From Candidatus Jordarchaeum sp. LHC_1308 (GTDB taxonomy: Archaea; Asgardarchaeota; Jordiarchaeia; Jordiarchaeales; Freyrarchaeaceae), in contig JAHLWX010000011.1 of NCBI GenBank assembly GCA_019057675.1, positions 1 to 35,260 of the forward strand: DNA of 35,260 bases, in the 5' to 3' direction. Numbering within the stretch: the first letter of the stretch is position 1; every line of letters begins with the position of its first letter. The position numbers and the translations under genes are program-made. The notes under the pieces were generated by a model. The model did no database searches and was not told the DNA's origin. It saw only the letters and a program-made list of their open reading frames with translations. Positions 10,425 through 19,972 of the stretch are shown one piece after another.

Positions 10425-10654
10425 CCTACCCCTTCCGTAGAAGTTTCAAGAAAAAAAACAGCTACATGATATTAATAACTTGGTCTTCTCAAGACAACAC
10501 TTGAATAAGAGTAAAAATAGCTGTATTGCGGTTTACTTGATGTTAGTTTATTACGTTCTTGTAACATTTAAAAGAAACAATGTATGCTTGGGGGCCTGAA
10601 AAAATTTAAATCATATTTTAGATTACTTTTACCGTAAGTTTTGGAGGGAATAGC

Positions 10655-10915
10655 ATGGAACCCCATGAAGTTATAAAAGCTCCACTAGCAACAGAGGCTG
10701 CTTTTAGAATGATTGAAGAGGAGAATAAACTAGTTTTCATAGTTGATCGAAGAGCTAATAAAAAAGTTATAAAGTCCGCTGTTGAGAAGCTTTACGGTGT
10801 GAAGGTCGAGAAGGTTAACACGCTCATTACGCCTAGAGGAGAGAAAAAGGCGTTTGTTAAACTTAAGGCAGAATATAATGCAGCCGACCTCGCAACTAAG
10901 ATAGGGCTATTCTAA
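10655..10915 (+). CDS. rpl23: Ribosomal protein L23 (uL23)
   Basis: [64 protein letters not shown]. Confidence 0.95.
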   Translation: MEPHEVIKAPLATEAAFRMIEEENKLVFIVDRRANKKVIKSAVEKLYGVKVEKVNTLITPRGEKKAFVKLKAEYNAADLATKIGLF

Positions 10916-10932
10916 GCGAGGAGGAAGAAAGA

Positions 10933-11565
10933 ACGTCTTTATCGAATCCGCATTCCCTGCTGGATAAAATAAACGAACTTAAAAAAGGTGAAGTTGGAGA
11001 ACTGATTAAAAACAGGATTAAAGAATTTGAGAATCTTCCTCCTGAAAAATGGTTTTCCGAGCTTTGTTTTTGTATTTTGACAGCTAACTCCTCAGCTCAG
11101 ATAGGTATTAAAGCCCAAGAGATGATAAAAGACGGATTTTTAACGATGGATAAGGACAGCCTTGCCCTTCTCCTGAGAGAACTGGGCCACCCATACTATG
11201 AAAAAAGAGCGGAATATATTATTGAGGCAAGGAAATACAGTAGGATTTTTGATATCGTCTCTCATTTTAGAGACGAAAGGCTAGCAAGGGAGTGGCTCGC
11301 CAGAAACATAAAAGGAATAGGGTACAAGGAAGCTAGCCACTTTCTGCGGAATGTGGGATACAAAAATGTAGCGATAATCGATAGGCACATCATAAGAGCC
11401 ATGGTTAAGTATGGATTGATCGAGAATGCACCGAAAAGCCTAACGAGGAAAAAGTATATTGAGCTCGAGAAGATGCTCGAAAAAATAGCTAAAGATGCAG
11501 AGTTAACGCTGGCGGAACTAGACCTTTACCTCTGGTACATGGAGACGGGAAAAGTTCTCAAGTAG
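10933..11565 (+). CDS. ogg: Archaeal 8-oxoguanine DNA glycosylase/lyase (Ogg2-type, HhH-GPD); start codon uncertain
   Basis: IKGIGYKEASHFLRNVGYKNVAIIDRHI HhH-GPD; homology-like sequence LNELKKGEVGELIKNRIKEFENLPPEKWFSELCFCILTAN extends upstream of the called TTG at 11077. Confidence 0.85.
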   Translation, partial: TSLSNPHSLLDKINELKKGEVGELIKNRIKEFENLPPEKWFSELCFCILTANSSAQIGIKAQEMIKDGFLTMDKDSLALLLRELGHPYYEKRAEYIIEARKYSRIFDIVSHFRDERLAREWLARNIKGIGYKEASHFLRNVGYKNVAIIDRHIIRAMVKYGLIENAPKSLTRKKYIELEKMLEKIAKDAELTLAELDLYLWYMETGKVLK

Positions 11566-11587
11566 TAACGAAAGCGAAGCGGTTGAA

Positions 11588-12388
11588 TCAAATGCCGGCA
11601 AGGAGAATGATCGCGATGAAAATAATAGCGTATGATGATATGAGAGAGAAGCTCGTAGAGAACTTAGTTATTTTCCGGATGGCTGGCGTTAGCATAAAAG
11701 CCACGCCCAGCAGACATACAACCTTGACGGTTCTCCCTAGAGACCATGCAGAATAAAGATGAAGTTGGAGAACAAGCAACTGTAACAAAGGATGCATTGT
11801 AGGTATGAGAATCATGTTGCCGAAGGCGGTAACCATCGTGAAGATTTCTCCTAACACCACTAAAATATACGCATAACCGAGCATGGAAACGAAGGACCTA
11901 AAGCTACTGCTCCGCCCCAAAAGTTTGAATGGCAACCAGTATAAGAAACTGACTAATATAAGTTCCAAGAAGGCGAACAAAAAGTTGAAGAAGAAAATTT
12001 CCATTGAAAGAGAATTAGACATGGATCTAAAGACTAGCATTATGAACATATCTGCGAAGAAAACATTATTCATGATGAATAAAAAGTAAAATGTAAGGAG
12101 AAAGCCGTTTAGGAGAGTTATGATAAATGGACCGAAGAGGTCTGGTGATGTGGCGACGTTACTAAAAACGATGTTCGGCTTAATTATGCCGGCTAGAAGC
12201 CTATAGTAGAATGGAAGAGGGCTTGCAGGTTCTTCTGAGGGCCTCTTTAGGAGAGGGAGTAAACGCTCGATAATCTCCTCGCCGATTTTAGCCCCGCAAT
12301 TTGGACACTTTACCTCATCGGGTGAAACTTCAAAGTCACAGTTTGGACATTTCACCCCAGCCACCGGAAAAGAAGAATGAAGAAGCAC
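11588..12388 (-). CDS. Zinc-ribbon plus multi-TM (Yip1-like) membrane protein
   Basis: N-terminal CPNCDFEVSPDEVKCPNCGAKIGEE followed by about five hydrophobic segments. Confidence 0.65.
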   Translation of the reverse strand: MLLHSSFPVAGVKCPNCDFEVSPDEVKCPNCGAKIGEEIIERLLPLLKRPSEEPASPLPFYYRLLAGIIKPNIVFSNVATSPDLFGPFIITLLNGFLLTFYFLFIMNNVFFADMFIMLVFRSMSNSLSMEIFFFNFLFAFLELILVSFLYWLPFKLLGRSSSFRSFVSMLGYAYILVVLGEIFTMVTAFGNMILIPTMHPLLQLLVLQLHLYSAWSLGRTVKVVCLLGVAFMLTPAIRKITKFSTSFSLISSYAIIFIAIILLAGI

Positions 12389-12452
12389 CTAAATATTCTT
12401 TCTGAGAAATTAAGTTACTTTGACGTTTTTAATGTAAATTGACCTATGCTGT

Positions 12453-13778
12453 TTAAACTATCTCGGTGAGGGAGAGACGTATGTAGCTGTCGTAAGTTAG
12501 ATTCACCGATAAGAGATAGTGGGGAGTCCAAGGTTTAATTCCGGAGATAAAAATGTAACCGTTTTTCTCGCTGAATGCGAAAACGCGGCTTGCCAATCCT
12601 TGAATTACAGGAGAAGGATTTGTGCATGCGCCAAGTAGGCATGTGCCTCCGGCTGAGAAATGATTGATCAAGGAGTAGAGTAAATACGTAACGCTATCGT
12701 ACCCGAGTACAGCATTCAAGAGATCAATGTTAAGTATAAACAAAAAATGTCTTGATTCGCTTTCTGAAATCTGATCTCTAATGCTACTTATGATTTCATC
12801 CACGCTACCGAGAACAGGCATAGAAATAAGCGATTCATATTCTTCGAAGGATGGAGGAAAAAGTAATTTTAAGAAGGGATCCATACCGATTGAAGCAGCA
12901 ATGCCTCCATTTTTCGTGAAGCGTTTAATTATGCTTAAAAAGGTTAATGCACGGACTAATGATGGAACGTTAGCGTCAAAAACGAAGAGGTTAAAGCAGT
13001 TCTCGGCTAAGCCACCGAGAAATCGGTCTAGGGATTCAGACCCAAAGCTGATAACTCTCTCGCCTAGAAACCCTGCATGGGCGCCGCTTTCCAACGCTAA
13101 ACCCCGAATTTTATTCAGGACATTATCTGGCAAATTTTCAACATTTACCAGCGAGCGTGAGAGAGGCGTGAAACGGCCTCCAAAAAGAGTATAGAAAAAA
13201 CAGGGATTAGAAATTCTCACTCCTTGAAGCTTCTTAAACAAAGCTTTTCTGATCAACCTGCCGTCTATGTTTTCCACTTCGAGTGTTACAACACCATCGA
13301 CAACACGGCTCAAATTACTCTCACTTCTAACAGTAACAATACTATGAAGACCAGCGCGCTTGAGAAATGAGACATAAAGTTCCATAGTCGAAACGAGATT
13401 CAAGTCAACTACATTACAGATACTCTCAAAATCATCTAAAAAAATAAAGGTATTCTTTACCTTCTCTGCTTTCTCATAAAGATATCTTAGAAATACGGGC
13501 AGGTTAGACCTCGAAATAGACTCGTAAATATCTTCTTCCTGAGGAAAGGGGAAATCAATTGCATCAATCACTTCACATAGATACCGGCCTAAGTCGCCAT
13601 GCCGACCAAGAATAACAGCATGATCAACACCACAAGAAACATAAATACAGCATCCGACGCCGCCAACTTCCCTTAACACCTCAAACCCAAAAAGAGTCTT
13701 CCCGACCCCCGAATCGCCACAAACAAGTAAAACATTATTACCATCTATCTCAAAAAATTCTCTAATAAGCTTAAACAT
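12453..13778 (-). CDS. Divergent RecA/KaiC-like P-loop ATPase, function unknown
   Basis: VLLVCGDSGVGKTLFGFEVLRE Walker A, TFIFLDDFESI Walker B; second half contains HFLFILNIDLLN, possibly a degenerate second ATPase domain. Confidence 0.55.
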   Translation of the reverse strand: MFKLIREFFEIDGNNVLLVCGDSGVGKTLFGFEVLREVGGVGCCIYVSCGVDHAVILGRHGDLGRYLCEVIDAIDFPFPQEEDIYESISRSNLPVFLRYLYEKAEKVKNTFIFLDDFESICNVVDLNLVSTMELYVSFLKRAGLHSIVTVRSESNLSRVVDGVVTLEVENIDGRLIRKALFKKLQGVRISNPCFFYTLFGGRFTPLSRSLVNVENLPDNVLNKIRGLALESGAHAGFLGERVISFGSESLDRFLGGLAENCFNLFVFDANVPSLVRALTFLSIIKRFTKNGGIAASIGMDPFLKLLFPPSFEEYESLISMPVLGSVDEIISSIRDQISESESRHFLFILNIDLLNAVLGYDSVTYLLYSLINHFSAGGTCLLGACTNPSPVIQGLASRVFAFSEKNGYIFISGIKPWTPHYLLSVNLTYDSYIRLSLTEIV

Positions 13779-13989
13779 TATCTTTCACCCAAGAATAGAA
13801 AATATAAAAGGAATAACAAAAATACTTAACGCTTTTTTGAAGAAAAGCAAATAAAATAATCGTGAAATAAATGATGACGACAGAAATTCGTAGTTTATAA
13901 AGGGTATACAAAATCCTTTCCGTGCACTTTTAGCGTTCCCTACCATTTAACCCACACGAGAAATACATTTAAACAACAAGGCAGAAGGC

Positions 13990-14330
13990 CGTAAATTATG
14001 ACCCTATTTTAAGTGCTCTTCGCACGTAGCAGTTTTTAGTACTTACATTAGGTAGCCTTAAGCCGATAAAGGAATTAAGAAAATAGGGAATTGCTAAGAG
14101 GTGAAGAAGACAAAAACATAGAAGAAAACCATCACGATGAGGAATATGGAACGACTCGGCGTCAAGCAACAGGATTTAGTTAAAGGGTAGATTAACGCTA
14201 TGAGAAGGCTTTGTTTCTCAGGAATTGACATAGGGCTTTAACACGGCTTTAGGGGCTAAGGCCGAATATGAACACTGGCAGTTGGAATTTTCCCACTAAA
14301 TCGTGAGCCCGAGGTTAAAAGTTCATGAAA
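13990..14330 (+). ncRNA. Candidate structured non-coding RNA (identity unknown)
   Basis: No supported ORF; TATA-like catttaaac at about 13967; CCCTATTTT (14002-14010) pairs AAAATAGGG (14080-14088); 9-bp hairpin CGGCTTTAG-GGG-CTAAGGCCG (14244-14264). Confidence 0.3.
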
Positions 14331-14382
14331 AAAGCGGGTCACGAAAGATTTAATAACTTCTCGGACAAGAAATTTGCTGTGT

Positions 14383-14521
14383 GCCCCGGTGGTGTAGTCA
14401 CCAGATGGCTGTAACGGCCGAGCATACGGGACAGCGGTCCCCTAATGTCACTCCCGCGACCCGGGTGATGTGCCCCTCATCGCGGGTACATTAGGGATTT
14501 CAAATCCCGGCCGGGGCGCCA
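14383..14521 (+). tRNA. tRNA-Asp(GTC) with three introns (D-loop, anticodon loop, T-loop); CCA encoded
   Basis: Acceptor GCCCCGG/CCGGGGC; removing approx 14400-14415, 14433-14445 and 14466-14498 gives anticodon arm CGGGA-CTGTCAC-TCCCG and T-arm CCGGG-TTCAAAT-CCCGG. Confidence 0.85.
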
Positions 14522-14622
14522 TTCTTCTTGTTTCTTGTTCTTTTGATTCATGTTTCTCGTGGTTTAACAGGGGTGGAAAGTTCGTAAATTATTTAAGTTT
14601 TGTGCTTGGCAAAGTTTAGGTA

Positions 14623-14769
14623 GGGCGGGTAGTCTAGAGCGCGATATGCGGGGAACTTGGTATGATTCCCCTGTTTGGGGGAATGAAACCGGGTTTGGGA
14701 CCCGGAGGCCCTGGGTTCAATGTTGCAGCGTGGTCTTCGCTGAGCGAGTAAATCCCAGCCCGCCCACCA
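14623..14769 (+). tRNA. tRNA-Pro(TGG) with three introns (D-loop, D/anticodon junction, T-loop); CCA encoded
   Basis: Acceptor GGGCGGG/CCCGCCC; anticodon arm CCGGG-TTTGGGA-CCCGG; introns approx 14638-14655, 14667-14688, 14721-14750. Confidence 0.85.
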
Positions 14770-14806
14770 TGTTTGTTTCTATTAACTTAAATTGGAGGAG
14801 TATGAA

Positions 14807-16366
14807 GTGAAGTTTGCATTGAAGGGTTACATAGAGCTTAGTGACAGTATTCCTAGTAGTGTAATTAATGATGTTGAGAAATTTTTAAGTGATGCTTGTA
14901 GCTCTCTTTTTTTGAGAGGCGTTCCTTCTGGACGTGAAAGTGAGGGGGCACATCTGGTTGGGTGGAGAGTGGAAGGTAATAGGTTCTACATTGAGATTGA
15001 GAGTGGTAGATATGTGCGTGCTCATGTTGCACTTGTTAGGTTAAGAAACGCTTTGGCGAGTTTTCTTGGCTCTAAGTTTGGTGTTGGCGTCCGGTTTTGT
15101 AGGGTGCTTGACTATGTTTTGGAGTTTGAACTTGAGAAGGAGCCGTTGGAACCTGTAAGTGTTTTGTTTGCAAGAGAAGTTAGATTTGATGGTAAGAAAG
15201 TTACAGTTTTCTTGGAGGAGTTGAATGATGAAGCGCTGGAGAAAAATTACCCTGACCGCATAATAAGTCGGATCCGTGAAAAGGTTTCAAGGCAGCACGT
15301 GTCAGGGAAGGGAGAATTCACTCGCACAGTTAGGCGTAGTTTTAATGGGTTTGAAAGGTATAAGCTGAGTGATGATCCAACCGAGATGGCGATTAAGCTT
15401 GGTTGGGTCAAAGAGTATCCTGCGACGGGAATTTGGCAGATTATGCCACCTATGGCGGCTTTAATTAGGGCGATGGAGGGGTTAATTATTGATGGGGTCG
15501 CTAAGCCTCTTGGTTTCCAAGAAGTTATGCTTCCACGCCTCATTCCACTTGAGGTTGAATATAGAAAAGGGCATTTCGGTATAGCGAACGAGATTATTTG
15601 GGCTTGCCCGCCTGTCTCTCGAGATCCGAAGGAGTTCGAGGATGTTATGGATTACGTTGAAATAACTGGCGGTCCTCCACCTGCTGAAATGTTGAGGGAA
15701 AAACTTAGACCACCCATGTACGGGCTTTCATACGCTCAGTGTGAACCTTTCTATGAGATGTTTCATAGGGAGATAGTGGACTTAGACCTTTTGGAGAAGG
15801 AGCCAATCATGTTTTTTGACAGGAACGGACCAACATACCGATGGGAGAGCGGGGGAGTTAGGGGACTTGAACGGCTTAACGAGTTCCACAGGGTGGAGCT
15901 TGTTTTCCTTTCAACACCCGAGAAGTGTGTTGAGATAAGGGACGCTGTACTTGAGAGAGCGGAGAGAATTGTTGGCAAGATACTGGACTTAGACTACAGA
16001 GTAGATGCTACTACTGCCGTATATCTTGAACACGCAGGGAAAACCGAGGAGAAGGAGGGGGATTTAGTTAAAACATATGACTTAACTGTTCTTCTGCCTT
16101 TCCAGACGAAAAGCAGGCCTGAAGCCGAGCTTGAAGTGGCAAGCTTCCACGTCCATACGGATTTCTATGCCAAACGTTTCGGCTTCAAGGATAAGAAGAG
16201 AAGGACTGTCTTTACCGGGTGTGCTGGACTTGGCCAATCGAGATTCGCTTACGTTTTCCTAGTAAGACATGGATTTGATTTTGAGGAATGGCCCCGCGAA
16301 GTCAAAAGGTACATAGGTGAAAGGCTTCCTGAACCGCCACGTATGGTGACATGGCCAAAGGGATAA
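14807..16366 (+). CDS. serS: Seryl-tRNA synthetase, rare methanogenic-type (type 2 SerRS)
   Basis: WQIMPPMAALIRAMEGLIIDGVAKPLGFQEVMLPRL, ITGGPPPAEMLREKLRPPMYGLSYAQCEPFYEMF, GPTYRWESGGVRGLERLNEFHRVE; GGAGG favours GTG at 14807 over TTG at 14792. Confidence 0.85.
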   Translation: MKFALKGYIELSDSIPSSVINDVEKFLSDACSSLFLRGVPSGRESEGAHLVGWRVEGNRFYIEIESGRYVRAHVALVRLRNALASFLGSKFGVGVRFCRVLDYVLEFELEKEPLEPVSVLFAREVRFDGKKVTVFLEELNDEALEKNYPDRIISRIREKVSRQHVSGKGEFTRTVRRSFNGFERYKLSDDPTEMAIKLGWVKEYPATGIWQIMPPMAALIRAMEGLIIDGVAKPLGFQEVMLPRLIPLEVEYRKGHFGIANEIIWACPPVSRDPKEFEDVMDYVEITGGPPPAEMLREKLRPPMYGLSYAQCEPFYEMFHREIVDLDLLEKEPIMFFDRNGPTYRWESGGVRGLERLNEFHRVELVFLSTPEKCVEIRDAVLERAERIVGKILDLDYRVDATTAVYLEHAGKTEEKEGDLVKTYDLTVLLPFQTKSRPEAELEVASFHVHTDFYAKRFGFKDKKRRTVFTGCAGLGQSRFAYVFLVRHGFDFEEWPREVKRYIGERLPEPPRMVTWPKG

Positions 16367-16682
16367 GCTGACAGAAGAAGAATTAATTTTTGACTTAAAT
16401 ATGACTTCTTTGGAAAATACTATATCACATTGTAATTAAGAAAGCCTTACAGGCTTCCTGAAAACTCGAAGTTGCAAAACTTAAAGGATCAAAATCTTTC
16501 GCCGATCAGTTTTAGCATTCCCTGAAAAATGCTACGAGTTTAACATTTGAAACTAAAAGGTTCATTTTCTTTCTGAGGCATCCTGCATATTAAAAGAAAT
16601 TTTTGAACAAATCTTGGTATGGTTATCGCAAGATAAAGATGGTTATTCCTGTTTGAATCTTGGTTTAGAAATCCTAACATAT

Positions 16683-19523
16683 TTATTCAATGTAAATGCC
16701 GGGCTTTAATGGTTCAGCAACTTTCGCTTTCTCATGCATTGATTCTTCAGCGAGTAAAACTTCTACTTCCGTATCAAACTCGCGTCCGATAAACAATGAA
16801 GCAGACCTTAGAGCATCTATTTCTTCTTCCTGTGTGAGGAAGACTGGTGGAAGTTCTTTCATCAACTTTTCCGTGTATTTTACAGCTTCCTTACTGTACG
16901 CCTTAACCTCTGGGATTTGCATAACGCGTTTTATCAGTCCCTCTTTTCCTCTGATGGCTTCTTCCAGAACTCTGTATTTCCAGCGTGGAGCAACAAATAG
17001 AAGTATACGCTTTGGTTTTCTGCCTGTCACGCTTACGATTTCTCTTATGTCATTTACAAGATTCTCCAGTAGTGCTTCTTTCCCCTCGACCACCTCGTCG
17101 AAATATTTTTCATCATACTCGGGCCACTTCTCAGTAGCTATGAGATTTTTTTCTCCCATTTTTTCCCATAGTTCTTCACATAGATGGGGTACAACCGGGG
17201 CCAGCAGGAGAACCATTGTTCTTACGGTTTCTCTCAGTATGTCGCCATAGCTACTTGTCCTCCTCATATACCATCTTAAGTCATTCCAGAGGTTAAAGAG
17301 ACACTCCTGTATGGCGGATCTAGTTTTCAGAGATTCGTAATTCTCAGTTGCAGCCTTTATTCTCCGGTGTAGTCTGCTCCTAAGCCACCGGTCTATCTCT
17401 CTGTCAAGAGGCTTGGTTGGCGGGATGTTCACTACTAATTCGTATAATGCTTCGAGACGCTTCTTGAGTCCTTGAACTTCCTTATCGCGCCAGTCGGGAT
17501 CATTTAACCCCTCAGCAGCATAAGCCAGCCCAATCCTCGTAACGTCAGCACCATACTTGCTTAATGCTTCACGCATAGTTATGAAGTTCCCCTTGGACTT
17601 AGACATTTTTTCTCCTTCAACCCGTATCATACCGTTAACTCCTATTTTGCGAGGCCACTTATCCTCAGGCCAGATCGCTACGTGATGAAACAAGAAGAAA
17701 GTTAGGTGGTTAAAAATCAGCTCCTTGGCGGAAACTCTTAGTTCCACCGGATACCAGTACTCGAACTCGTCCTTCATAGCTTCTAGAAGCTCTTCACTAA
17801 GTCCACTTTTAGATGCAACTTCTTCTAAGTTTCCTTTACCAAGAAAAACGTAGTTGAATACTTCAGGCGTAAGTTTGCTCGCGTCCACGTTAAAAGCGTT
17901 CAGGTACTTTGCCAAAGTGTAAAAAGCCATGTATATCGTTGAGTCAGAAAGAGTCTCGACGATCCATTCAGGATCCCACGGCAGACGAGTTCCCAGCCCG
18001 GTCTTGCGGACGCATGCTTTGTCCTCAAGCCACTCTATCGTGCTCTCAAAGGCGCTCCTTGCTTCCTCGGGAAGGATCATCATAGTCCTCAGTAAGCGGT
18101 AAACTTTCTCCTTCCATTCTGGGTCAGAATATCTTAAAAACCACTGATTCTCGAGTATCTTAACTATACATTTCGTGTTGCACCGGCATATGACCGTGTC
18201 AGCACACTCATACATAACGGAGGCCTTGTTTTCAGCTATAAGATCATCGATTAGGACACGCTTAACAGATCTAACAGGCATTCCACTATACTTGCCTGTG
18301 TTCTCTTTAAGCACACCTTTATGGAACTCTTTCTTGTAGATTTCCTTGGTAAGCTCCTCGAGTCTTTGGTCAAGCTGACTTGTCACCCCGACACTATCGA
18401 CAGCCTCCACTGCCGGATGTTCCCCTAAGCCATCAGTTTTTATCAAGCTTATGGGTTTCAGTTCTTCAAGCATATTAGTAGAAACATTATATTTTTCGAG
18501 AAGTGCAGGATTGGATTTTAACTCCTTGATTGCAGCCCAATCGTATGGGGCATGGCTGGGGACGCTCATGACGATCCCTGAAGCGTTACTGGGATCCACG
18601 AAGAATGCTGGTAGAATAGGCACTTTATTGCCCAAGACGACATTTTTACATAGTTTACCTATAAGGGAACCACCTTTAAAGGACTCAAAAACTTCAACTT
18701 GCTTTCTCTGTGCTCTAAGTTTAGATACGGCATCTTCACTCACTATCCAAAATTCGTTATTACACTTAACTCGGACATAAGTTGCGTCGGGGTTAACCCA
18801 AATGTTGGTAACACCAAACACCGTTTCAGGCCTCAATGTCGCAGCCATCAGAAAAGCACCATTCAGCTCGAACTTCAGCAAAATGAACTCAACATAAGAT
18901 ACGCCCTCTCCCACAAGGCGGTCATGGTCACCCGTTGGGCTCTCACAGTTAGGACACCAAATGACGGGATGAGTCCCAAGGGAGACATATCCCAGTTCTC
19001 TCAGCCTAAGGTACTGCCACTCGATGAATCGATTATAGGGGGGATCTATCGTCGTGAACTGACGCCGCCAGTCGATGGAGAAACCAATTCGCGTAACATC
19101 TTCTATTGCCTCGCGGCGATAATACTCAACAATATAACGTGGATCCTTAAATTTCTCAACTTCACTCTCCGGTATACCGCCTTTTACCAAAATTTTAATC
19201 TGATCCTTATCGCCTTTGCGAATCCTTTCAGCTACCCCAACTATAGGCTCACCAGTAGCGTGAAAAGCGAATGGAAAAAGAACGTTAAAACCCTGCATCC
19301 TTTTAACGCGAGCATAAATGTCAGCCTTTAAACAAGTAAAGGCATGCCCTAAATGAAGGCGACCATTAAGATACGGGTAAGGAAAAGTTATAAGCAAACC
19401 TTTTTCCTTTTTCCCGGTTCTTTTATCCCTCGGTATTGGATCAGCTTCAAAGACTCTGCATTCAGCCCAGCGTCTTTGCCATTTTACCTCAATATGATTC
19501 CAGTCGACTTCCATTGCTAGCAC
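16683..19523 (-). CDS. leuS: Leucyl-tRNA synthetase, archaeal type
   Basis: FPYPYLNGRLHLGHAFT (HIGH), GEKMSKSKGNF (KMSKS), ATLRPETVFGVTN editing domain. Confidence 0.96.
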   Translation of the reverse strand: MLAMEVDWNHIEVKWQRRWAECRVFEADPIPRDKRTGKKEKGLLITFPYPYLNGRLHLGHAFTCLKADIYARVKRMQGFNVLFPFAFHATGEPIVGVAERIRKGDKDQIKILVKGGIPESEVEKFKDPRYIVEYYRREAIEDVTRIGFSIDWRRQFTTIDPPYNRFIEWQYLRLRELGYVSLGTHPVIWCPNCESPTGDHDRLVGEGVSYVEFILLKFELNGAFLMAATLRPETVFGVTNIWVNPDATYVRVKCNNEFWIVSEDAVSKLRAQRKQVEVFESFKGGSLIGKLCKNVVLGNKVPILPAFFVDPSNASGIVMSVPSHAPYDWAAIKELKSNPALLEKYNVSTNMLEELKPISLIKTDGLGEHPAVEAVDSVGVTSQLDQRLEELTKEIYKKEFHKGVLKENTGKYSGMPVRSVKRVLIDDLIAENKASVMYECADTVICRCNTKCIVKILENQWFLRYSDPEWKEKVYRLLRTMMILPEEARSAFESTIEWLEDKACVRKTGLGTRLPWDPEWIVETLSDSTIYMAFYTLAKYLNAFNVDASKLTPEVFNYVFLGKGNLEEVASKSGLSEELLEAMKDEFEYWYPVELRVSAKELIFNHLTFFLFHHVAIWPEDKWPRKIGVNGMIRVEGEKMSKSKGNFITMREALSKYGADVTRIGLAYAAEGLNDPDWRDKEVQGLKKRLEALYELVVNIPPTKPLDREIDRWLRSRLHRRIKAATENYESLKTRSAIQECLFNLWNDLRWYMRRTSSYGDILRETVRTMVLLLAPVVPHLCEELWEKMGEKNLIATEKWPEYDEKYFDEVVEGKEALLENLVNDIREIVSVTGRKPKRILLFVAPRWKYRVLEEAIRGKEGLIKRVMQIPEVKAYSKEAVKYTEKLMKELPPVFLTQEEEIDALRSASLFIGREFDTEVEVLLAEESMHEKAKVAEPLKPGIYIE

Positions 19524-19742
19524 CTCTTTTAGAGGTGGACTACTTAGAAAGTAAGTATTGGGTAAATAAGTATTTTCACTAACTAAAAGCTTCTTCGTCC
19601 CCCTTATCCTTATTTATGCTTCAATTGGGAAGCTGTTTTCTCTAATTTAACGGTTCTAATAGAGTTAGGAAAAGTTTTTTAATGATTCGTATTTGATGGT
19701 CTCACGAGGAAAGCCCCCCTCATGAGTTCTTGGGTGTTTAAA

Positions 19743-19937
19743 ATGGGTAGGATAAAGCTTTCAGAAGAGGAAAAGGTTGTGGTCAAGAAAGTCATGGATG
19801 AATTAGGGATGAGCGGTGGAAGAGTCAAGATGCTTGTTGAGGCCATAGGCGTTAGGACAGGTTTTGACAAGAGGAAGATGCTAGTGGCTGTTAAGCGTGC
19901 ACTAGTTGGGGGAGAGCCCGCTGTTAAGAAGAAATGA
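19743..19937 (+). CDS. Small basic protein of unknown function upstream of hdrA
   Basis: ATG at 19743; MGRIKLSEEEKVVVKKVMDELGMSGGRVKMLVEAIG..., charge pattern looks coding; co-directional with hdrA. Confidence 0.5.
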   Translation: MGRIKLSEEEKVVVKKVMDELGMSGGRVKMLVEAIGVRTGFDKRKMLVAVKRALVGGEPAVKKK

Positions 19938-19972
19938 AGAAAGGAATGCTAATTGGAGGTGGTTAAAAAAAG

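Noticed and set aside
13869-13900. C/D-box sRNA candidate (atgatga)
   Set aside because: C-box-like heptamer without a convincing D/C'/D' set at the right spacing.
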